Program-made: the position numbers and the translations under genes | From: Brachybacterium sp. P6-10-X1 | Lineage (GTDB): Bacteria; Actinomycetota; Actinomycetes; Actinomycetales; Dermabacteraceae | Direction of reading: 5' to 3' | NCBI RefSeq assembly: GCF_001969445.1 | Contig: NZ_CP017297.1 | Location: 1 to 64,000 of the forward strand | DNA length: 64,000 bases | Shown: positions 59,001 through 64,000 of the stretch, one piece after another | Layout of the letters: each line of letters starts with the position of its first letter | How positions within the stretch are numbered: position 1 is the first letter of the stretch | The notes under the pieces: model-generated | The model's database searches: none | What the model saw: only the letters and a program-made list of their open reading frames with translations | Told to the model about the DNA's origin: nothing

Positions 59001-59432
59001 TCAGCGCTCGACGGGCGGGGCCTGCTCGAGCAGGGCGAGGATCTCGGTGCGCTCGAAGTACTGCGCGGTCTCCAGGGCGCTCGGGGCCCCTCGGTGCGGA
59101 TCGGCGCCCGCTGCGAGCAGGGCGCGCGCCACGTCCGTGGTGCCCTTGAAGGCGACCCCTGCCAGCGGCGACTGCCCGCGGTCGTTGGTCAGATCCACAT
59201 CACCGCCGCGGGCGGCGAGCTCGCGCACCAGCTCCGCGTGCCCGTGATAGGCGGCGAGCATGAGCGCCGAGTTGCCGCCGCCGTCGCGCAGGTTCACGGG
59301 GGCGCCCTGGTCGACGAGCGACAGCAGGGCGTCGGCATCGCCGCTGCGGGCCGCCTCGAGCATCGTGGTCGCCAGCGCGATCACGGCCTCGTCCTCGGCG
59401 GCGGTGGGCTGGGGCTGGGTGTCCTCGTTCAC
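59001..59432 (-). CDS. Ankyrin repeat protein
   Basis: A 143-aa protein made almost wholly of three to four ankyrin repeats (LLSLVDQGAPVNLRDGGGNSALMLAAYHGHAELVRELAARGGDVDLTNDRGQSPLAGVAFKG and further). The N-terminus has an acidic segment of about 20 residues. No signal peptide is seen, so it is cytosolic. Partners are not known. The gene stands alone between convergent GNAT and, on the same strand, the ECF transporter. Confidence 0.88.
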   Translation of the reverse strand: MNEDTQPQPTAAEDEAVIALATTMLEAARSGDADALLSLVDQGAPVNLRDGGGNSALMLAAYHGHAELVRELAARGGDVDLTNDRGQSPLAGVAFKGTTDVARALLAAGADPHRGAPSALETAQYFERTEILALLEQAPPVER

Positions 59433-59479
59433 CGCTCCAGGCTACGACGCCCCCGGCCGCGGCGCACCCGTGGTAAGGC

Positions 59480-61606
59480 TCACCCGACGATCGCTGACGC
59501 CACGGCGGGCCAGACCAGCAGCAGGAGCCCGATCAGCACTCCGAGCACGTCGGCCCGCCCCAGCTCGCTGGGCTCGGCCCAGGTGCGGCCGGTGGCGCCG
59601 GCGAAGCCGCGGGCGTCCATGGCCAGGGCCTGCTGCTCGGCGCCGCGCAGCGTGTCCACCAGGAGAGCCAGGGTCGCGCTCGCCAGCAGCCGCGGCGAGC
59701 GGGCCGAACCCAGGCCGCGCTGGATCCGGGCGGCCGTGATGATCTCCCACTGCCGGCCCAGGTGGCCCACCCGCACCAGGGCGAGGACGCCGGCGGTGAC
59801 CGGCCGCGCGGGCAGGTGCAGCCGGCCGCCCAGGGCATCGCCGAGCGGCGTCGGGGCCACGCTGCCCAGGGCCAGCACACCAGGGGCGACGAAGACGGTG
59901 ATCCGGGCGGCCTCCTTCAGCCCCAGCAGCCAGGCCGCCGCCGACAGCGACGGCGCCTCGCCCAGCAGCGCGGTGGTCCAGGCGAGCGAGGCGGCCGACA
60001 GCACGATCGGCACCAGGCGCAGCAGACCGCCGCGCACCGAGCGGACGGCGAGCGGCCCGAGCAACACCAGCGGCACCAGCGCGAGCAGCCCGCCCTGCCA
60101 GGTCTGGACGGCGAAGGAGCCGATCGCCGCAAGGATCCCGATAAGGCACAGGGTCAGCGGGTTCAGCGCGTCGGCCGGGATCCGGCGGCGGGGGCGGGGA
60201 CGGGCCGCCGCGTCCGGGGGAGGCGCCGCCAGGTCGAACCGGTCCGTGGCCCGGGCGATGAGCGCCGGATCGTGGGAGGCGGCGAGGACCGCGCAGCCGC
60301 GCGAGGCAGCGTCCTCGAGCAGTCCCAGGACGGCCTCGCCCCGGCGGGCATCGAGGCCGACAGTGGGCTCGTCGAGCACCAGCAGCTCGGGCTTCTGGGC
60401 CAGGGCCGCGACGATCGCGACGCGCCGCTGCTCGCCGCCGGAGAGACGGTGGGGGTTGGCGCGGGCGAGGGGCACGAGCCCGGCGCGCTCCAGCAGCTGA
60501 TCGGCCAGCTCCTCGTCATCGGCCCAGGGGGAGGCGAGCAGCTCCTCGCGCACCGTGGCGGCGACGAAGGAGTGCTCGGGGTCCTGCGGCACGGTCGCGA
60601 TGCGCGAGAGGTCAGGACGCCGCACGCTGCCGTGGGCCGGAGGGGCCGCCGCGGTCAGCACCCGCAGCAGGGTGGTCTTGCCCGCCCCGCTCGGGCCGGT
60701 CAGGACGCCCAGCCGACCCGCACGGACCGTGAGATCGACGGGGCGGGTGAGCCCTCGCTCGGGGACCAGGACGCGGTGCAGCGCCGCGACGGTCCCCGCG
60801 TGGGCTCGGACGGACCGCCCGTCGCCGTCCGACGGGCAGCGCCGGGCCCGTGCCGATGCGCCGTTCCCGTCCTCCAGGATCCCCGCCGCCACCAGGGCGT
60901 CGCGGTGCTCGGACAGGGCGGTGGCCGCGTCGACGTCCAGCAGGATGCGGGCCTGCGGTCCCAGCACGACGAGCCGGTCGGCATGGGGGAGCCACGGCTC
61001 GATCCTGTGCTCGGCGAGCACCAGGGTGCGGTCCTCGGCGGTGGCGAGGATCGCCGAGCGCACCTGCTCGGCGGTCTCCGCATCGAGCAGGCTCGTCGGT
61101 TCGTCCAGCAGCAGCACCTCCGGCCCCAGCGCGAGCGCCCCCGCCAGGGCGATGCGCTGCTGCTGGCCGCCGCTGGTCTCGAGCGGTGCCCGCTCGGGAT
61201 CCAGGTCCACGCGCGCCGCCGGGAGGGCGGCCGCGACCCGCTGCCGGATCGCAGGGCGGGGCAGGGCCGCGTTCTCGGGGCCGAAGGCGACGTCCCGCCG
61301 GATCGATGCGGCGACGAGGGCGTCTGCGGGATTCTGCAGCAGCAGGCCGTGCGCTCCGGGTCGATCGGGCGCCCCCGGCGCTCCCGTCCCCTCGCCGGTC
61401 TCCGGATCGAGCAGGCCGGCCAGGGCGCGCAGCACGGTCGATTTCCCGCTGCCGCTGGCCCCGGCCAGCAGCACCCGCTGACCGGCTGGGATCACCAGAT
61501 CCAGCCCGGCGATCGTCGGCTCGGCGCGGGTGTGGGGCCGCCACGTGAGGCCGGAGAGCGTGAGCTCCCCGGCCATCTCAGGCTTCGGTGGCGCGGACAT
61601 GCTCAC
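59480..61606 (-). CDS. ECF transporter: fused double ATPase and T component
   Basis: A 708-aa chain that joins two ABC ATPase cassettes and an EcfT/CbiQ-like membrane domain, the equivalents of YkoD and YkoC. First cassette: AGASGSGKST (about 49-58), ETSGGQQQRIALAGAL, LLLDEPTSLLD. Second: LTGPSGAGKTTLL, LSGGEQRRVAIVAAL, LVLDEPTVGLD. From about 465 to 700 come four to five membrane helices and the coupling motif ARIQRGLGSARSP. It energises uptake by the adjacent S component. An internal ATG at 61575, just after the S-component stop, is an alternative start; the one used here (61606) overlaps by 29 bases. Confidence 0.88.
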   Translation of the reverse strand: MSMSAPPKPEMAGELTLSGLTWRPHTRAEPTIAGLDLVIPAGQRVLLAGASGSGKSTVLRALAGLLDPETGEGTGAPGAPDRPGAHGLLLQNPADALVAASIRRDVAFGPENAALPRPAIRQRVAAALPAARVDLDPERAPLETSGGQQQRIALAGALALGPEVLLLDEPTSLLDAETAEQVRSAILATAEDRTLVLAEHRIEPWLPHADRLVVLGPQARILLDVDAATALSEHRDALVAAGILEDGNGASARARRCPSDGDGRSVRAHAGTVAALHRVLVPERGLTRPVDLTVRAGRLGVLTGPSGAGKTTLLRVLTAAAPPAHGSVRRPDLSRIATVPQDPEHSFVAATVREELLASPWADDEELADQLLERAGLVPLARANPHRLSGGEQRRVAIVAALAQKPELLVLDEPTVGLDARRGEAVLGLLEDAASRGCAVLAASHDPALIARATDRFDLAAPPPDAAARPRPRRRIPADALNPLTLCLIGILAAIGSFAVQTWQGGLLALVPLVLLGPLAVRSVRGGLLRLVPIVLSAASLAWTTALLGEAPSLSAAAWLLGLKEAARITVFVAPGVLALGSVAPTPLGDALGGRLHLPARPVTAGVLALVRVGHLGRQWEIITAARIQRGLGSARSPRLLASATLALLVDTLRGAEQQALAMDARGFAGATGRTWAEPSELGRADVLGVLIGLLLLVWPAVASAIVG

Positions 61607-62159
61607 GTCCCGCCGGCAGCGAGTCCACGGCGCCGGTCGCCGCCAGGGCGCGGGAGGCGGCCCAGCCCAGACCGCCGGCCAGCACGGCCCCGGAGAGCAG
61701 GAAGAACCCCAGCATCGTCACCGAGTACGCCCAGCTCATCTCGGGGTAGTAGGCGATCTTCTCCCAGCCCCATTCCAGCAGGGCGGAGAGCATGCCGCCG
61801 AGGACCGCGACAGGCAGGGTGAAGCGGCGGTAGCGGGCCAGCGCGAACGCCAGCTCGACCCCTCCGCCCTGCATCAGCCCGGAGACCGCGGTGCCCCAGC
61901 CCCACTGGCTGCCCAGCAGCATCGAGACGACCGCGGCGATCATCTCGGCGAGCAGGGCGGCGCCCGGCTTGCGGACGATCAGGGCCGCCAGCACGGCGGG
62001 CAGGAACCAGATCCCGGCGAGCAGGCCCTCGGCGGGTTTGAACGTCGCCGTCAGCGGGCCGATCAGGGTGTACAGCTGCCCGTAGCCCAGGAACGCGACG
62101 CCGAAGGCCGCCCCGATCAGCACGGTGACCAAGAGATCGACGGTGCGAAAGCGTGTCAT
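61578..62159 (-). CDS. YkoE-like ECF substrate-binding component (HMP/thiamine precursor)
   Basis: A 193-aa S component with six hydrophobic helices. The N-terminal TRFRTVDLLVTVLIGAAFGVAFLGYGQLYTLIGP and GLLAGIWFLPAVLAALIVRKPGAALLAEMIAA match YkoE. With the TPP riboswitch directly upstream, its cargo is likely hydroxymethylpyrimidine or thiamine. ATG 62159 is chosen over 62174 because AAGGAGAAG precedes it. The binding site overlaps a hairpin that may shield it. The stop overlaps the following fused ECF gene. Confidence 0.9.
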   Translation of the reverse strand: MTRFRTVDLLVTVLIGAAFGVAFLGYGQLYTLIGPLTATFKPAEGLLAGIWFLPAVLAALIVRKPGAALLAEMIAAVVSMLLGSQWGWGTAVSGLMQGGGVELAFALARYRRFTLPVAVLGGMLSALLEWGWEKIAYYPEMSWAYSVTMLGFFLLSGAVLAGGLGWAASRALAATGAVDSLPAGREHVRATEA

Positions 62160-62166
62160 CACTTCT

Positions 62167-62184
62167 CCTTCCACGAGCGGAAGG
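62167..62184 (-). promoter_or_regulatory. Hairpin sequestering the ykoE-like ribosome binding site
   Basis: On the minus strand the arms CCTTCC and GGAAGG pair around a six-base loop. The 3' arm covers four bases of the AAGGAG binding site (62165-62170). It may be the expression platform by which the riboswitch blocks translation initiation. Confidence 0.6.
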
Positions 62185-62218
62185 GGCGCGGGACGCCGTC
62201 GGCGCCTCGCGGAAATCC

Positions 62219-62306
62219 CGACTCCCTACGCCGGTGTGAGCCGGATCAGGTTCGAGGGTCTGCGCCGGATCGCGCACTCTCAGCACCGTGGTGGTGCTCC
62301 CCTGTC
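62219..62306 (-). promoter_or_regulatory. TPP (thiamine pyrophosphate) riboswitch
   Basis: Minus-strand sequence shows the THI element in order: a 5' GGGGAGC stem, CTGAGA (62278-62283), ACCTGATC (62244-62251) and 3' GCGTAGGGA (62223-62231). These are the conserved ligand-binding bases. It lies upstream of the HMP/thiamine ECF transporter, with a leader hairpin over the ribosome binding site, and should repress the operon when TPP is abundant. Confidence 0.93.
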
Positions 62307-62335
62307 AGCGGATGACCGTGGGCCAGTCTATCCCG

Positions 62336-62908
62336 TCAGCGCCGGGAGCGGATCGCCTGGTCGATCGCCTCGGCCGTGGCGTCGACGTCCTCGGGGGACA
62401 GCAGGTAGTTCGTGCCGGAGCGGCCGATGATCTCGACCATGGTGCCGGCGCGGGTGACCATCATCCGGTGCGGCTGCTGCGTCTGCCCGGTGGTGAAGAT
62501 CTTCCGGTCGCCGACGGGAGCCAGCTCGGGGCGGGTGGAGGAGGTCGCCTTCCCCCGGCGCCAGCCGTAGCCGCCGAGGGTCACGCCGACCGTGTTCGCC
62601 GCCAGGGTGCGGTACTGCACGGTGCGGAAGTCCTCCAGCGGCCAGCTGGGCCGCGGCAGGAAACCGCCGAGGCTCACGGTCACGCCGCGCTCGTCGACGA
62701 GGAAGCGGCAGTGCTGGCCCATCCAGGTCCACAGCGTCAGCAGCGCGAACAGGCCGGCGATCACCACGGCGGCCAGCAGGGAGCTGCGAGAGGCCATCAG
62801 GAGGGTGACGATCACGCCCGCCAGCGCGGTGAGGCCGATGCGGGTCCACCCGACCCCGGAGGGCCGGGTGGTGCCGACGTAGAAGGGAGCGTCCGGTCTG
62901 CCGCTCAC
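62336..62908 (-). CDS. Small membrane protein with PH-like C-terminal domain
   Basis: A 190-aa protein. Two membrane helices (about 22-60: IGLTALAGVIVTLLMA and SSLLAAVVIAGLFALLTLWTWMGQ) precede a soluble C-terminal domain with strand-rich segments such as FRTVQYRTLAANTVGVTLGGYGWRRGKAT. It resembles PH-like or YdbS-type domain proteins. GTG 62908 overlaps the TGA stop of the peptidase gene. Function is unknown, and the tie to the upstream peptidase is only by position. Confidence 0.7.
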   Translation of the reverse strand: MSGRPDAPFYVGTTRPSGVGWTRIGLTALAGVIVTLLMASRSSLLAAVVIAGLFALLTLWTWMGQHCRFLVDERGVTVSLGGFLPRPSWPLEDFRTVQYRTLAANTVGVTLGGYGWRRGKATSSTRPELAPVGDRKIFTTGQTQQPHRMMVTRAGTMVEIIGRSGTNYLLSPEDVDATAEAIDQAIRSRR

Positions 62909-64000
62909 CAGATCGCCACCCGGTCCTCGGGGGCGAGATACATCCCGTCGCCCGCGTGCACGTCGAAGGCCTGGTGGAACTCCTCGAGGTTCGAGACCAC
63001 GGTGTTGCAGCGGAACTCCATCGGGGCGTGCGGGTCCACGGCGAGGCGGCGGATCGCCTCCTGGGGGCGGTTCTTGCCGCGCCACACCGTCGCCCAGGAC
63101 AGGAACACCCGCTGCAGCCCGGTGAAGCCGTCCAGGACCGCGTCGGCGTCGTCCGGCGTCCGGCTGCCGCGGTAGGCCTTCAGTGCGATCGAGAGCCCGC
63201 CGAGGTCACCGATGTTCTCGCCGATGGTGAGGGCGCCGTTGACGCGGTGGACGTCATCGAGCTCGCGCGGGGAGAGCTCGGAGTACTGGGCGATGAGGGC
63301 GGCGGCGCGGGCGTCGAAGGCCTCGCGGTCCTCGTCGGTCCACCAGGAGACGAGGTTCCCGTCCCCGTCGTACTTGGAGCCCTGGTCGTCGAAGCCGTGG
63401 CCGACCTCGTGGCCGATGACCGCGCCGATGCCGCCGAAGTTCACGGCGTCCTCGGCCTCCGCGTCGAAGAACGGCGGCTGGAGGATGGCGGCGGGGAAGA
63501 CGATCTCGTTGGCGCCGGGGTTGTAGTAGGCGTTGACCGTCTGCGGGGTCATGTGCCATTCGGTCTCGTCGATCGGGCCGCCCACCTTCGCGTATTCGAA
63601 GTCGGCGTCGAAGCGGCGGGAGGCGCGCACCGTGGCGACCAGGTCGCCGGGGACGATCTCGAGGCCGTCGTAGGTGCGCCAGTGCTCGGGATAGCCGATC
63701 TTCGCGGTGAACTTCTCGAGCTTGGCCAGCGCCGTCGAGCGGGTGGCCGGGGTCATCCACTCCAGCGTGGTGATCGAGTCGCGGTAGGCGTCCATCAGCG
63801 CGTCGACCAGGGTGGTCATGCGCTCCTTGTGGGAGGGCGGGAAGTGGCGGGTGACGTACTCGCGGCCGACGGCGAAGCCCACGGCGCCCTCGACGAAGGC
63901 GACGGCGCGCTTCCAGCGCTCGCGCAGCTCCTCGGCGCCGGAGAGCACCTTGCCGGAGAAGGCGAAGTCCTCCTCGACCAGGGCCGCGCCCAGGTACGGG
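62905..64000 (-). CDS. M13 family metallopeptidase (5' end outside window)
   Basis: The C-terminal part (365 codons) of a neprilysin-like zinc endopeptidase; the open frame continues past the window end. The zinc site HEVGH lies in IGAVIGHEVGHGFDDQGSKYD, and the third ligand Glu in GENIGDLGGLSIAL. The conserved NAYYNPGANEIVFPAAILQPPFF precedes the motif and the C-terminus ends in DRVAIW. Actinobacterial M13 proteins are usually intracellular, around 650 aa, so about 290 residues are probably missing. It overlaps the following GTG start. Confidence 0.92.
   Translation of the reverse strand, partial: PYLGAALVEEDFAFSGKVLSGAEELRERWKRAVAFVEGAVGFAVGREYVTRHFPPSHKERMTTLVDALMDAYRDSITTLEWMTPATRSTALAKLEKFTAKIGYPEHWRTYDGLEIVPGDLVATVRASRRFDADFEYAKVGGPIDETEWHMTPQTVNAYYNPGANEIVFPAAILQPPFFDAEAEDAVNFGGIGAVIGHEVGHGFDDQGSKYDGDGNLVSWWTDEDREAFDARAAALIAQYSELSPRELDDVHRVNGALTIGENIGDLGGLSIALKAYRGSRTPDDADAVLDGFTGLQRVFLSWATVWRGKNRPQEAIRRLAVDPHAPMEFRCNTVVSNLEEFHQAFDVHAGDGMYLAPEDRVAIW

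Noticed and set aside
1..64000. CRISPR array, insertion sequence, prophage or integrated island
   Set aside because: No regularly spaced direct repeats, transposase, integrase, att-like duplications or shift in composition were seen; all genes look chromosomal core.
1..64000. tRNA or rRNA genes
   Set aside because: Intergenic gaps are nearly all shorter than a tRNA, and in the longer gaps no TTCRANNC arm with a fitting acceptor stem was found.

Overview
This window is chromosomal core sequence from a high-GC Actinomycetota, most likely a Micrococcales member close to Brachybacterium/Dermabacteraceae. The assignment is inferred from roughly 70% GC, the frequent GTG starts, and lineage-typical genes: an AdnAB-type motor-nuclease pair, UvrD2 with an HRDC tail, WhiB7, a DUF3107 protein, a mycothiol-dependent nitroreductase homologue, and EttA. 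I see no rRNA, tRNA, CRISPR array, insertion sequence or prophage. Coding density is very high, many neighbours overlap by 1-11 bases, and almost all long antisense frames are GC-rich shadows.

Layout. 1-5.1 kb: tatB facing a four-gene minus-strand operon (mrp, DUF1003, MgtE-N/CBS protein, pepP). 5.2-6.7 kb: PHP phosphoesterase and MarC, closed by a perfect bidirectional terminator. 6.7-11 kb: DEAD-box helicase, membrane metallophosphoesterase, DUF3107 and a TetR regulator, all minus. 11-17.6 kb: adnA-adnB. 17.6-22.4 kb: a kinase-like gene, nudC, uvrD2, then whiB7 with a long leader carrying a 35-codon upstream ORF and hairpins. 22.5-23.2 kb: a 52-aa zinc-ribbon gene and a roughly 530-base noncoding stretch with several hairpins and DnaA-box-like motifs. 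23.2-29.7 kb: YgjP-like metallopeptidase, NUDIX, DUF2342-type protein, PDZ/Lon-like protease, HAD hydrolase, ettA. 29.7-38.2 kb: a membrane protein that looks like a degenerate sigma factor fused to an RskA-like anti-sigma domain, glycogen phosphorylase, an orphan sugar-binding lipoprotein, two thioesterases, GlbO and an MscS channel. 38.2-41.5 kb: siderophore uptake genes with a DtxR/IdeR-type box. 41.5-54.2 kb: pepN, an ABC exporter, DUF402, a fatty acid desaturase beside a divergently encoded two-component system, and an asymmetric heterodimeric ABC exporter. 54.2-59.4 kb: nitroreductase homologue, rpiB, Fpg/Nei glycosylase, phosphotransferase, alpha/beta hydrolase, GNAT, ankyrin protein. 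59.5-62.3 kb: a thiamine-precursor ECF transporter under a TPP riboswitch. 62.3-64 kb: a small membrane protein and a 5'-truncated M13 peptidase.

The gene order echoes Mycobacterium tuberculosis in three places from memory: tatB-mrp-MgtE-N/CBS-DUF1003 (Rv1224-Rv1234 region), adnAB-nudC-uvrD2-whiB7-DUF2342-PDZ (Rv3194c-Rv3202c region) and ettA-thioesterase-glbO-pepN-nitroreductase-rpiB-glycosylase (Rv2464c-Rv2477c region). Functional themes are double-strand break processing, iron and thiamine acquisition, and membrane-lipid and stress regulation. The most interesting points are the whiB7 attenuation leader, the structured noncoding region at 22.74-23.03 kb, and the sigma/anti-sigma-like fusion.
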